Positions 7,723 to 16,065 of a DNA stretch of 31,702 nt are shown here, piece by piece. Each line of letters begins with the position of its first letter. Positions within the stretch are counted from its first letter, which is position 1. The notes under the pieces are model-generated. The model did no database searches. It was given only the letters and a program-made list of their open reading frames with translations, and was not told the origin of the DNA. The position numbers and the translations under genes are program-made. Source of the DNA: Flavobacteriales bacterium UBA7878 (lineage in GTDB: Bacteria > Bacteroidota > Bacteroidia > Flavobacteriales > Schleiferiaceae); contig DLRW01000006.1 of the NCBI GenBank assembly GCA_002501205.1, forward strand, positions 1 to 31,702, given 5' to 3'.

Positions 7723-9645
7723 CTAGTGAGCCGAAACTGTTTTGGAAGATTTAGGACTACTACTACGATTCGCAAAATTCCACAAAACAATCACCAAGAT
7801 TAGAATCGCTAATTGTCCAATGGCGGTTTCCCAGGTAGGATAGAAGCCAAGGGCATCAATACGTAAGTCGATAGGTAATACGCTAATGGATATACTGCCT
7901 GCTTCTTGAATAGCATTTAATCCCTTGCCGGTTAGTATTACCGCCAAGCCAGAAATGATTAAAGCAGAGTATTTAAAGAGTTTCGAGATGGGGAGCTTTT
8001 TAGAGAAGCGCATGATCAGCACACTAATAATAGCCAAAAGAGCAAAAGCAAAAATGATTCCGCCACCAAAGGCCGCTTGTTGACTATCGCCTACTTCTAA
8101 ACTCAAAGCAGAAAGAAAGAGAACCGATTCGAAGGCTTCACGGAAGACTACCAAGAAGGAAAGGAAGGCTAAACCAATGAGGTTTTCGGTGCGAGCTAAG
8201 TTTTGAATTTTCTCCTTCACATAGGCCTGCCACTTGCCCGCTTCGGATTTACTATGCATCCAAAAGCCGACGTAGAGTAGCACTCCCACCGCAAATAAGG
8301 CGATTAAACCTTCCATTAATTCGCGCTGAGCTCCACTGAAATTAAAAAGAGATCCGGCAGCTAACCACATGGCAAAACCTACCACAATAGCCGACATCCA
8401 ACCGGCATGAACATAGGTTTTTGCCTTGGGAAGTTTAATTGCCCTAACAATACTTAAGATAGTGATTACCACTAAAAAGGCCTCTAATCCTTCACGAAGA
8501 ATAATAGAGGAAGAAAGTAAAAAGGCCAGCCAGGCGGTAAAGGTTTTATTGCGCAGCTTTTCTTTAGCCTGATAAATCATCTGCACACTCGCTTCTACTT
8601 CCGCGCCCACAATTTCCGGACTTTGTCCACCTTCAATACTACTACGAACTTTAGCCAATTGACCTTCTAATTTAGCGGAGAAGCTGGCATCATTGGCACG
8701 TAATTGTACTTCTACCGGTTCCACCCCTTCGAGGTAGGCGGTTAATGCCAGGGTACGCGCTTTCGAAATATCGCCATTCTGATAGGCTGTTTTGGCCGCT
8801 TTTAAATAGCGTACGGCTTGATCCAAATAATCACCCTGACTTTTCTCGGCAATTTCTTTGGGATATAGGCGCAAGGCAGATATTAGATTTTCCGCTGCCG
8901 CTCCTGGTTGAAGACTTTCTTTTAATTCTTGATTACTGCGGGAGGCCAGTTTTTCCAAATTAACCTGAAAACCAATTTCGGTTTGATCATCCAAATCTAC
9001 TTGAGAGGCGGTATGAGGCAAACTCAGCACATAAAAGGCTAAATCCCATACTTCATCATCGTTCAGTTCGTCAAAGGCGCGCATAGCAGTATTATCAACT
9101 CCTAAACGAATGGTATTATAAGCTTGAAAAGGTGATAGGCCATTCGCTTTTTCCGGACTGTGGAAATTGGTTGGAGAAGGCTCTAAACCGGCACCCAAAA
9201 TACCATCGCCAAATCCATTTTCGCCATGACAGCTTTTACAGTTAAGAGCGTATAGTTCGCGACCATTATCCAAATTGGGCCAACGCTTGGGCGCGATTTC
9301 CAAATTGTAGCTGGATATGATTTTTTGTTTGATGGAATTAGATACCGAAGCAATTTTCTCTTGAGAGGCTTTTTGTTCAATCAGCTGATAAAGTACTTTG
9401 ATGTCGGATTTTACAGCCGCTGGAGCAGATTCACCTAAAGTGCTGATGGTGGCAATAAATTCCTGCATTTCCGAATACTCGGCCGCATTAATTACGGAAC
9501 CTTGATTTACTGCGGCAGAATAGTCAACCGCGATATAATCCAGTAAATGAACCATCATGCGGGCATTCTCATCATTAGCTTTTAAGCTTGAAAATGAGCT
9601 AAAAAGCAATCCTACAATCATTAAAAATCTAGCAACCCGAACCAT
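7723..9645 (-). CDS. Cytochrome c / FTR1-family iron permease fusion
   Basis: A 640-residue inner-membrane protein that couples a periplasmic c-type cytochrome to an iron permease. In order: signal peptide (about 1-23); helical region; cytochrome c domain (about 125-215) with haem motif CKSCH at 136-140 and a likely distal ligand M188; helical linker with a second charged region (about 225-365); then an FTR1/EfeU permease (about 370-625) with both iron-binding motifs, REGLE (384-388) and REAFE (502-506), and about seven hydrophobic helices. In FTR1 systems iron is oxidised as it is transported, and the fused cytochrome may accept the electron (inference). ATG 9645 has a perfect -7 box 32 nt upstream. 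This architecture occurs in other bacteria. Confidence 0.93.
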   Translation of the reverse strand: MVRVARFLMIVGLLFSSFSSLKANDENARMMVHLLDYIAVDYSAAVNQGSVINAAEYSEMQEFIATISTLGESAPAAVKSDIKVLYQLIEQKASQEKIASVSNSIKQKIISSYNLEIAPKRWPNLDNGRELYALNCKSCHGENGFGDGILGAGLEPSPTNFHSPEKANGLSPFQAYNTIRLGVDNTAMRAFDELNDDEVWDLAFYVLSLPHTASQVDLDDQTEIGFQVNLEKLASRSNQELKESLQPGAAAENLISALRLYPKEIAEKSQGDYLDQAVRYLKAAKTAYQNGDISKARTLALTAYLEGVEPVEVQLRANDASFSAKLEGQLAKVRSSIEGGQSPEIVGAEVEASVQMIYQAKEKLRNKTFTAWLAFLLSSSIILREGLEAFLVVITILSIVRAIKLPKAKTYVHAGWMSAIVVGFAMWLAAGSLFNFSGAQRELMEGLIALFAVGVLLYVGFWMHSKSEAGKWQAYVKEKIQNLARTENLIGLAFLSFLVVFREAFESVLFLSALSLEVGDSQQAAFGGGIIFAFALLAIISVLIMRFSKKLPISKLFKYSALIISGLAVILTGKGLNAIQEAGSISISVLPIDLRIDALGFYPTWETAIGQLAILILVIVLWNFANRSSSPKSSKTVSAH

Positions 9646-9677
9646 CTATCTTATTTAGACCAATTAAAAATAGGCGA

Positions 9678-9685
9678 CAAATTTA
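9678..9685 (-). promoter_or_regulatory. -7 promoter box TAAATTTG for the FTR1 gene
   Basis: A perfect TAnnTTTG match on the minus strand in the 72-bp gap between the DNA glycosylase and the FTR1 gene, ending 32 nt before the ATG. It suggests the FTR1 gene has its own promoter. I see no Fur-box-like inverted repeat around it. Confidence 0.45.
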
Positions 9686-9717
9686 GAGACTGCGAATTAA
9701 ATAGGAACTAACATTTA

Positions 9718-10311
9718 TCACTTTTTGCTTACGCTGGATCGATCTCTTAGATAGAATCGATAAGGAAGGAGGGCATCCTGGCCAGCATAATCAACTCCTA
9801 TCCTTGGACAGGCTTGGATTTCAGCAGCTTTTACATCTGGCATGTTTAAGATTCTGAACTCTGGGTTATGGATGCTTTTTCCATAATCTTTTCGACTTAA
9901 AGCCAAGCCTTTGCTGAAATTTCCGGGCCCACTGAGTAATTCTCCACCTTTCTTTTTGGGTCGGAGTTTTTGGATGATTTCCTGACCTTCAATAATAGTT
10001 GCGGCTCGAATTAAAATTGCTTCGGGAACATCGAGGGAATTGCAAGTGATATTACAGAGTTCGTGTATACCATAACAGAGGTACATATAGAGCTTTCCAC
10101 CGGGCTGAAACATGATTTCTGTGCGAGGTGTGCGGCGATTATTATAGGCATGGCAAGCACGATCGTTCTGGGCCAGGTAGGCTTCCACCTCAGTGATTTC
10201 GGCTTTAAGCCATTGACCTTTAAGCTTGCGCTCAATAATTTTCCCTAATAGTTTGGGAGCAAGTTGAAGTGCGCTATGTTGCGAAAAGTAGTTTTCCTCG
10301 AGATAAGTCAT
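9718..10311 (-). CDS. DNA-3-methyladenine glycosylase (AAG/MPG family)
   Basis: Base-excision repair enzyme of 197 residues that removes alkylated and deaminated purines. Residues aligning with human AAG are all present: E43 (general base) and Y45 in EVEAY, H54 in ACHAYNN, Y77 in YMYLCYGIH, and N87 in CNITC; their spacing matches the human E125, Y127, H136, Y159 and N169. The open frame extends to 10380, but that extension is the antisense-frame reading of the tRNA-Cys gene and its terminator. ATG 10311 gives the normal family N-terminus (MTYLEENYF). The start codon lies 4 bp after the T-run of the tRNA-Cys terminator, and no separate promoter is visible, so expression may depend on readthrough. 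Confidence 0.93.
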   Translation of the reverse strand: MTYLEENYFSQHSALQLAPKLLGKIIERKLKGQWLKAEITEVEAYLAQNDRACHAYNNRRTPRTEIMFQPGGKLYMYLCYGIHELCNITCNSLDVPEAILIRAATIIEGQEIIQKLRPKKKGGELLSGPGNFSKGLALSRKDYGKSIHNPEFRILNMPDVKAAEIQACPRIGVDYAGQDALLPYRFYLRDRSSVSKK

Positions 10312-10315
10312 AGGC

Positions 10316-10344
10316 AAAAAAAATCCCGGCTTTAACCGGGATTT
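10316..10344 (-). terminator. Rho-independent terminator of tRNA-Cys
   Basis: A perfect 9-bp stem (AAATCCCGG with CCGGGATTT, 6-nt loop) followed on the minus strand by an uninterrupted run of T (8 in all, counting the stem's last three). It begins 2 bp after the encoded CCA of tRNA-Cys and ends 4 bp before the glycosylase start codon. Confidence 0.85.
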
Positions 10345-10346
10345 CT

Positions 10347-10420
10347 TGGAGGTTCCGAGCGGATTCGAACCGCTGTACAAGGTTTTGCAGACCTCTGCCT
10401 AGCCACTCGGCCACGGAACC
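10347..10420 (-). tRNA. tRNA-Cys (GCA)
   Basis: A complete cloverleaf on the minus strand. The acceptor stem is GGTTCCG paired with CGGAACC; a D-arm with GCCGAGTGGC, an anticodon loop CTGCAAA with anticodon GCA, and a T-arm with GGTTCGAATCC are all visible. The discriminator base is U, as expected for cysteine tRNA, and a 3' CCA is encoded (10347-10349). It lies between folB and the DNA glycosylase gene, with its own -7 box just upstream and a strong terminator just downstream, so it forms an independent transcription unit in this co-directional stretch. Confidence 0.95.
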
Positions 10421-10432
10421 CTGAAAGGACGG

Positions 10433-10440
10433 CAAATATA
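10433..10440 (-). promoter_or_regulatory. -7 promoter box TATATTTG for tRNA-Cys
   Basis: A perfect TAnnTTTG match ending 12 nt before the tRNA 5' end, as expected if transcription starts about 6 nt past the box and leaves a very short leader. It lies in the 23-bp gap after folB, so the -33 region would be inside the folB coding sequence. Confidence 0.6.
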
Positions 10441-10443
10441 AAA

Positions 10444-10818
10444 TTATTGCGGGAGATAATGCTTGCGCTTGCGCTTTAATTCAATGCTTACGCGCTTTAC
10501 ATCTCCATTAATAGGTGGATGTAATTTAGAGAGCTTAATTTTTGCCTTCTGAACCAAAGGCATTTCCTTAAAAATATCCCCTAAAATCTGATCTGCCACC
10601 GTCTCAATTAATTTATGACGAATAGCCATTCGGTCGGCTACCACACGGTTAATCGTAACGTAGTCCATGGTATGAGAAAGTTCGTCGCTATCAATGGCGG
10701 CTTGTACTTCGCCCCATACTTCAACATCTACCGAATATTCGGTACCAATCTTTCCCTCTTCATCTAAACAACCATGGTAGGCATATAGACGAATACCTTC
10801 TACGCTAATCTTATCCAT
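10444..10818 (-). CDS. folB: Dihydroneopterin aldolase
   Basis: A 124-residue enzyme of folate synthesis that cleaves dihydroneopterin to hydroxymethyl-dihydropterin and glycolaldehyde. Family features are the N-terminal strand MDKISVEGIRLYAYHG, the loop CLDEEGKIGTEYSVDVEV with the conserved Glu, MDYVTINRVV in the middle, and the catalytic-lysine strand KAKIKLSKLHPPI. The frame is open further upstream, but ATG 10818 overlaps the gltX stop as TAATG and starts the normal family N-terminus, so it is chosen. It is co-transcribed and probably translationally coupled with gltX. Confidence 0.93.
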   Translation of the reverse strand: MDKISVEGIRLYAYHGCLDEEGKIGTEYSVDVEVWGEVQAAIDSDELSHTMDYVTINRVVADRMAIRHKLIETVADQILGDIFKEMPLVQKAKIKLSKLHPPINGDVKRVSIELKRKRKHYLPQ

Positions 10819-12347
10819 TAAGGCAATTGCTCCAGTGCTTGGTTTAAACGCGACAAGGTTTCTTCTTTGCCAAGGATAGCGCAAATTTCAAACATGGATG
10901 GGCCCATACCCATACCAGTTACCGCTAAACGGAAACCTGGACCTACTTTACCAAAGCCTAATTCGTTTTCGCTTAAATAGGCTTTAAAGGCTTCTTCAAT
11001 ATTTTCGGTATTGAAATCACTTATTGCCTCAAAACGCTTTTGCAATTCTGCTACATGAGAACGGGCTTCTTCATTCCATTTTTTGCGCAGGGTTTTCTCA
11101 TCATATTCTTGAGGAGCGGCAAAAAAGAATTGCGAATCTTCCCAAAGGTCTTTGATGAAATAAGCTCTTTCCTTCATCAGGGCAGCAATACCTTCCGCTT
11201 TTTCTAAGCTTACTTCAACGTCTTGTTCGGAGGCTTCCGCTTGAAGAAGCTTTCCTAATTCAGCATCAGATTTATGACGTAAATATTGCTGATTGAACCA
11301 ACGGGTTTTATCGTGATCATATCGGGCCCCAGCCTTATTTACTTTTTTAAGGCTAAAAGCAGCTACCAATTCATCTAAGCTGAAGAGCTCTTGAGCTGTA
11401 CCTGGGTTCCATCCTAAAAAGGCGAGCATATTGATAAAAGCATCGGGGAAATAGCCGTTTTCACGGTATCCGGAAAATACCTCTCCACTTTCTTGATTAT
11501 GCCATTCCAATGGAAATACCGGGAAGCCTAAACGATCGCCGTCTCGCTTACTGAGTTTACCATTTCCATCAGGTTTTAACAGAAGGGGTAAATGTGCGAA
11601 TTGAGGCATGGTATCTTCCCATCCTAAATAGCGATAAAGTAATACATGTAATGGAGCGGAAGGTAACCACTCTTCACCGCGAATCACATGGCTGATTTCC
11701 ATTAAATGATCATCCACAATATTAGCCAGGTGATAAGTGGGCATACCATCGGACTTAAAGAGCACTTTATCATCCATATTGTTGGTATTTACACTCACCC
11801 ATCCGCGTACAATGTCTTCGAATTTTACTTCTTCATTGCGATTGAGTTTAATGCGCACCACATAAGGTTCACCAGCTTCTAATTTCTTCTCCACCTCATT
11901 TTGAGATAAGGTGAGAGAGTTCTTCATGCTATTGCGGGTAATGTGGTTGTACTGCCAATTAGGAGAACCGGCATCCTTGGCCATTTGACGAACACGATCT
12001 AAATCTTCGGCGCTGTCGAAAGCATAATAGGCATGTCCATCGGCAACTAATTGCTCGGCATATTGACGGTACATGGCTTTGCGTTCACTTTGACGATAGG
12101 GACCGTAGTTTCCACCGAAACCCTGACCTTCATCTGGAGTGATGCCACACCATTTTAAGGACTCGATAATATATTCTTCGGCGCCGGGAACAAAACGAGT
12201 TTGGTCGGTATCCTCGATGCGTAAAATAAAATCGCCACCTTGCTGTTTGGCAAAGAGGTAGTTATATAGTGCGGTACGTACCCCTCCCATATGTAGTGGA
12301 CCTGTGGGGCTTGGTGCAAACCTTACGCGTACTTTAGCATTACTCAT
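10818..12347 (-). CDS. gltX: Glutamyl-tRNA synthetase
   Basis: Class I aminoacyl-tRNA synthetase of 509 residues that charges tRNA-Glu. The HIGH motif is in FAPSPTGPLHMGGVRTALYN (LHMG, residues 18-21) and the KMSKS motif is present as KLSKRDG. Between them are the usual RIEDTDQTR and RGEEWLPSAPLH segments, and the C-terminal anticodon-binding helical domain is complete. Length is normal. ATG 12347 has a perfect -7 box 20 nt upstream, divergent from the DUF4175 promoter. folB follows with a 1-nt overlap. Confidence 0.97.
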   Translation of the reverse strand: MSNAKVRVRFAPSPTGPLHMGGVRTALYNYLFAKQQGGDFILRIEDTDQTRFVPGAEEYIIESLKWCGITPDEGQGFGGNYGPYRQSERKAMYRQYAEQLVADGHAYYAFDSAEDLDRVRQMAKDAGSPNWQYNHITRNSMKNSLTLSQNEVEKKLEAGEPYVVRIKLNRNEEVKFEDIVRGWVSVNTNNMDDKVLFKSDGMPTYHLANIVDDHLMEISHVIRGEEWLPSAPLHVLLYRYLGWEDTMPQFAHLPLLLKPDGNGKLSKRDGDRLGFPVFPLEWHNQESGEVFSGYRENGYFPDAFINMLAFLGWNPGTAQELFSLDELVAAFSLKKVNKAGARYDHDKTRWFNQQYLRHKSDAELGKLLQAEASEQDVEVSLEKAEGIAALMKERAYFIKDLWEDSQFFFAAPQEYDEKTLRKKWNEEARSHVAELQKRFEAISDFNTENIEEAFKAYLSENELGFGKVGPGFRLAVTGMGMGPSMFEICAILGKEETLSRLNQALEQLP

Positions 12348-12367
12348 AACGAATCTTTAAAGGGCGG

Positions 12368-12375
12368 CAAAGATA
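12368..12375 (-). promoter_or_regulatory. -7 promoter box TATCTTTG for gltX-folB
   Basis: A perfect TAnnTTTG match ending 20 nt before the gltX ATG, followed by CCGCC. The identical octamer drives the VIT1/CCC1 gene. Confidence 0.6.
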
Positions 12376-12393
12376 GTGTTTCTGCCAGCTCTT

Positions 12394-12401
12394 TACCTTT
12401 G
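12394..12401 (+). promoter_or_regulatory. -7 promoter box TACCTTTG for DUF4175-ybeY-mnmG
   Basis: A perfect TAnnTTTG match ending 16 nt before the DUF4175 ATG. It shares a 70-bp intergenic region with the divergent gltX box, so the two promoters' upstream halves overlap. Confidence 0.55.
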
Positions 12402-12417
12402 AAGTTCTGTTGGATTT

Positions 12418-15400
12418 ATGGCGGGAATAGATACACTCAAGAAGAAGCTCGACGCTTACATTCGGAAGTATTATGCACTTAAGCTGGTGCGTGGTTTGGT
12501 CTTTTGGACTGGCTTTAGCCTGATCACTTATTTACTGTGGTCAGGGGTGGAGTATTTTGGGCGCTTTCCATCCGGAACCCGGGCGATTTTGTTTTGGTCC
12601 TATTCCGCCTTATTTACCCTTTGGTTAATGATCTATGTCTTGGTACCGCTCTTGCGGATGCTGCGGATTGCGAAGGGGCTGAATTATGAGTCAGCCGCTA
12701 CAGAGATCGGGAAAGCTTTGCCTGGTTTGGATAATCGAATTTTGAATACTCTCACTTTAGAGAAAGCGGGTAGCTCAGATTCTGGTTTATTGGTTGCGGC
12801 CATCGAACAAAAACTACAAGATCTGGATCAATACGATTTTGGTCAATTTATAGCCTGGCGAAAGGTATTGAAGGTGTTGCCCTTATTGTGGGTTCCCTTG
12901 CTTTTAGTTGCGATTCTTTTTTATTCGGAGGAGGGTCAGAAGTTTCTGGATAGTGGACGAAGATTGGTGTATTATAATCAAGATTTCATTCCACCGGCAC
13001 CTTTCCGTTTTCTCTTACCCGAAGATCAATTGGAAGTAGCCTATGGCGAATCGGTATCTCTGGAAGTGAGTTTAGAGGGAAGTCAAATTCCATCCGAATT
13101 AAGTGCTGAGGTAAATGGCCTGGCGTATTTACCGGTTAAAACAGGACCCAAATCCTGGACTTTAAAGGTTGAAAATGTTCAGGAAAATCTCAGCATTCGT
13201 TTTAAAGCTTTAGACTATTACAGTGAAGGTAGAAGAATTGAGGTGTATCAAAAACCTTCGATTGGAGCTTTACAATTGGAAGTAAAACCACCGGCCTATA
13301 CTGGTGTGCCAAGTTCTGCAATTGCTCTGTCTAGTTTGCATAGAGTGCCTCTTGGATCCAAATTGAATTTTCAAATTAGGGATGCAGAGTATTTGGATCA
13401 AGCTTCCTTGTTTATGAAGGATAGTGTGATGGTTTTTCAGAATCAGGAATTGAACCTTAGGGTATTAAATGACCTTGATTTCAGCTTGGAATTGCGTAAT
13501 CAGAAGGTACAGAGTCAGGTTTTCCAAGGAAGTCGAATTCAAGTAATTCCTGATGCTTACCCAGATTTGAAAGTACTAAAAGTGGATAGCCTGGAATTGA
13601 ATCATTGGCGCTTGGACTTGGTGTTTAAAGACGATTATGGTATAAGTCGTTTGGAGCGAGTTTTAAGTCAAGGTGATAAAACTTGGACTGAGATCTTTTA
13701 TCCTAAGGGAACTTCTTTTAGTGATGAGATTGAGTTGGATAGTTTATCGGATGCTGAAAAGGCGGTAACGGTCTATTATCGCGTATGGGATAATGACGGT
13801 GTAAATGGTTCGAAGTCTAGTAGTTCGGAAAGAATTCAACTTCTTGCACTGAGCAAGGAGCAAGAGGATCAAGCCAATATTCAGAAGCTCAAGAATTTTA
13901 GTTCCTCTTCTCAGGAGCGCAGGAAGGAGTTGCGGAGTATGGAAAAGAGTTTAGATCGTTTGCAACTGAATATGCTAGACAGGAGTTCCTTGGATTGGAA
14001 GGATAAAGAGAACCTTAAGGAAGAGCTTCAAAAGCTAGCCAAGCAACAAGAAGATCGAATCAAGGAAAGAGAGGCTCTACAAAAGGCTTTGGAAAAGCTG
14101 GATAAGGAAAAGTTACCGACAGAAGAACTACAAAAGCGATTAGAAGAAGCCAATAAGGAAGAGGATAAACTGAAAGCTTTGGAGGAGGAAATTCGAGCTT
14201 TAATGGAGAAGCTGAACATGAAAGATCTCAAACAAAAGTTGGATCAGCTTCAAGCGGAGAATAAAGAGCAATTGCGTAAGGAAGAGCGCATGGAAGATCT
14301 GCTTGAGGATTTAGCCTTTCAAAGAGATTTATTACAGCAAGCTGATAAATTGAATCAGTTATCGGAGAAGCTTAAGGAGGAAGCCCAAAAGGATGATTTG
14401 GATCAGAAAGCAAACGAAGCGGCTCAAAGAGATCTGCAAAAGGCTAAGGAAGAATTAGAACGGCTGGCTGAGTCGAATAAGCAATTGGATGAATTGCTGA
14501 ATAGTGAGGAGTTTAAAGAATCTGAGCAAAAAACAGAGGAAGGTTTACAGGAGTCATCGGAGCAGAAACAGTCGGGTGATTCGAAAAAAGCCAATGAATC
14601 TGAACAGAAGTCTTCAGAGGGTGCAAAGGAAATGAGTGAGTCTCTAATGGCCATGATGAGCCAGATGCAGAGTCAGGCTTTATCCATGAATATGCGAAGT
14701 TTACGTCGTATCCTGGAGAACTTAAAGCAGTTCAGCAAGGATGTAGAGCAGAATGGTTTGGAAGTAACAGATCTGGGTAGGGATGATCCTCGTTATCGCT
14801 TCCTATTAACGGAGCAGAGTAGATTATTATCAGGTTCACAGGTGATTCAAGATAGCTTGGAGGTATTGGCCGCCAAAGCGCCTCAGATAAAGGATGAGGT
14901 TTTTAAAGAGTTGTTTAAGATGATGCGTTCCTTGGAATTAGCAAAAACGCATTTGCAGAATCAAGAGAAACCGCAATCAGCGGTACAGCATCAGTACTCT
15001 ATGATGGCCGCAAATGAATTGGCTCTGATGCTAGATGCTAGTTTGCAGAATATGATGAGTATGATGGCTTCCCAAAAGCAGGGAAATCAAAATTGTGAGA
15101 AGCCAGGTGGAGGGAAACCAAAACCTGGGCAGATGTCGGAAAAGCTTTCCCAAATGGGTCAAAAGGTGGATAAGTTGCAGAAAGGATCTAAGGATGGGAA
15201 AGGAAAGCCTGGTCCCAGTTCGCAAGAGATTGGTGAAATTTTAAGCGAACAGGAAGCTCTTCGGAGGATGATTGAAAATGCCGAGTCTGAAGAGAAAGGA
15301 GGTGGCGGCAATGGAGATCAAAAGTCGGAACTCCTGGAAGACTTAGATAAAATGGAGGATCTGCTTTTGGATAAGAATATTGATGCCTACAAAGAAAGAA

Positions 15401-15615
15401 TGAAGCGGGTAGAAACTCGTTTACTGGAGAATGAAAAGGCCTTGGAGGAACGCAAACAGAAAGAGGAACGGGAGGCGGAATCTGGAGGCTCTCAGTCTAT
15501 GTTGGATGGTTCCGCAAATGATTCAATAAACAAAGAAGGTTCTAAGGATGCTTATCAGCGTTCAGTGCTTAATTTGGTTCCTTTTTATCAGAGCCTGATA
15601 TATGGCAAAAATTGA
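12418..15615 (+). CDS. DUF4175 family large membrane-anchored coiled-coil protein
   Basis: A 1065-residue protein with three hydrophobic helices near the N-terminus (about 25-45, 55-80 and 150-170), then a probably extracytoplasmic beta-rich region (about 180-480). A very long charged coiled coil rich in Lys, Glu, Gln and Leu follows (about 480-730), then a Met/Gln-rich region, a Gly/Lys/Pro low-complexity segment, and a second helical region ending in LVPFYQSLIYGKN. This is the layout of the Bacteroidota DUF4175 family, whose function is unknown. The last 14 bp overlap ybeY, so the two are probably co-translated. The highly repetitive codons in the coiled coil also create several long spurious frames on the other strand. 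Confidence 0.8.
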   Translation: MAGIDTLKKKLDAYIRKYYALKLVRGLVFWTGFSLITYLLWSGVEYFGRFPSGTRAILFWSYSALFTLWLMIYVLVPLLRMLRIAKGLNYESAATEIGKALPGLDNRILNTLTLEKAGSSDSGLLVAAIEQKLQDLDQYDFGQFIAWRKVLKVLPLLWVPLLLVAILFYSEEGQKFLDSGRRLVYYNQDFIPPAPFRFLLPEDQLEVAYGESVSLEVSLEGSQIPSELSAEVNGLAYLPVKTGPKSWTLKVENVQENLSIRFKALDYYSEGRRIEVYQKPSIGALQLEVKPPAYTGVPSSAIALSSLHRVPLGSKLNFQIRDAEYLDQASLFMKDSVMVFQNQELNLRVLNDLDFSLELRNQKVQSQVFQGSRIQVIPDAYPDLKVLKVDSLELNHWRLDLVFKDDYGISRLERVLSQGDKTWTEIFYPKGTSFSDEIELDSLSDAEKAVTVYYRVWDNDGVNGSKSSSSERIQLLALSKEQEDQANIQKLKNFSSSSQERRKELRSMEKSLDRLQLNMLDRSSLDWKDKENLKEELQKLAKQQEDRIKEREALQKALEKLDKEKLPTEELQKRLEEANKEEDKLKALEEEIRALMEKLNMKDLKQKLDQLQAENKEQLRKEERMEDLLEDLAFQRDLLQQADKLNQLSEKLKEEAQKDDLDQKANEAAQRDLQKAKEELERLAESNKQLDELLNSEEFKESEQKTEEGLQESSEQKQSGDSKKANESEQKSSEGAKEMSESLMAMMSQMQSQALSMNMRSLRRILENLKQFSKDVEQNGLEVTDLGRDDPRYRFLLTEQSRLLSGSQVIQDSLEVLAAKAPQIKDEVFKELFKMMRSLELAKTHLQNQEKPQSAVQHQYSMMAANELALMLDASLQNMMSMMASQKQGNQNCEKPGGGKPKPGQMSEKLSQMGQKVDKLQKGSKDGKGKPGPSSQEIGEILSEQEALRRMIENAESEEKGGGGNGDQKSELLEDLDKMEDLLLDKNIDAYKERMKRVETRLLENEKALEERKQKEEREAESGGSQSMLDGSANDSINKEGSKDAYQRSVLNLVPFYQSLIYGKN

Positions 15616-16024
15616 TTTTACGGGATTAGTTCCTGATTTCATCGAGGGAAATGAAGCTAGCTGGCAGAATTGGCTTACGCTATGCGTCGAAGAAAGATCT
15701 TTTCGAGTGGGCCGGTTGGTTTATCATTTTGTTGATGATTTACAAATTCAGGAGATCAATCAATCTATTCTTGATCATGATTATCCAACAGACATAATCA
15801 CTTTGGATGATAGTCGCACTGACCGTTTACGTGTGGAGCTTTGGATAGGTGTGGATTTTATTGAACGGAGTTCAATGGAGTATGCGGTACCATTGGAGGC
15901 TGAGTTTGCAAGGGTATTGGTGCACGGTCTCTTGCATTGTATGGGTTGGAATGATAAGAGTATTGAGGATCGTGATCGAATGAGGGCTGAAGAGGATAAA
16001 TGTTTAATTTCGCGGCCCAAATAA
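15602..16024 (+). CDS. ybeY: YbeY endoribonuclease / rRNA maturation factor
   Basis: A 140-residue zinc-dependent endoribonuclease involved in 16S rRNA 3' processing and ribosome quality control. The substrate strand is seen as EINQSILDHDYPTDIITLDD, and the metal motif as HGLLHCMGWND near residues 104-114. In the canonical motif (HGxLHLxGYDH) the third ligand is His; here that position is Asp (WND), followed by KSIEDRDRMRAEED. I recall the same exchange in other Bacteroidota YbeY proteins, so it is probably a lineage feature. The start overlaps the DUF4175 gene by 14 bp. A parS site follows in the 41-bp gap before mnmG. Confidence 0.92.
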   Translation: MAKIDFTGLVPDFIEGNEASWQNWLTLCVEERSFRVGRLVYHFVDDLQIQEINQSILDHDYPTDIITLDDSRTDRLRVELWIGVDFIERSSMEYAVPLEAEFARVLVHGLLHCMGWNDKSIEDRDRMRAEEDKCLISRPK

Positions 16025-16047
16025 TTGGAATTCAGATTCTTTAAAAC

Positions 16048-16061
16048 GTTTCACGTGAAAC
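16048..16061 (+). promoter_or_regulatory. parS: parS site 1 (ParB-binding centromere palindrome)
   Basis: A perfect 14-bp palindrome, GTTTCACGTGAAAC, identical to the core of the bacterial parS consensus TGTTTCACGTGAAACA; the outer bases here are C and T. It ends 4 bp before the mnmG ATG, so it lies in the mnmG leader. It is one of three exact copies within 1.9 kb. Confidence 0.9.
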
Positions 16062-16065
16062 TGTT

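Noticed and set aside
10350..10380. N-terminal extension of the DNA glycosylase to 10380
   Set aside because: The extension is a reading of the tRNA-Cys gene and its terminator. The family N-terminus begins at ATG 10311.
15165..15173. GGTGGATAA, one mismatch from a DnaA box, considered as evidence for an origin
   Set aside because: It is a single site inside the DUF4175 coding sequence with no AT-rich unwinding region or other boxes nearby.
14028..15225. Several serine- or leucine-rich frames on the minus strand within the DUF4175 gene
   Set aside because: They are mirror images of the Lys/Glu/Gln-rich coiled-coil codons, with low-complexity composition and no start signals.
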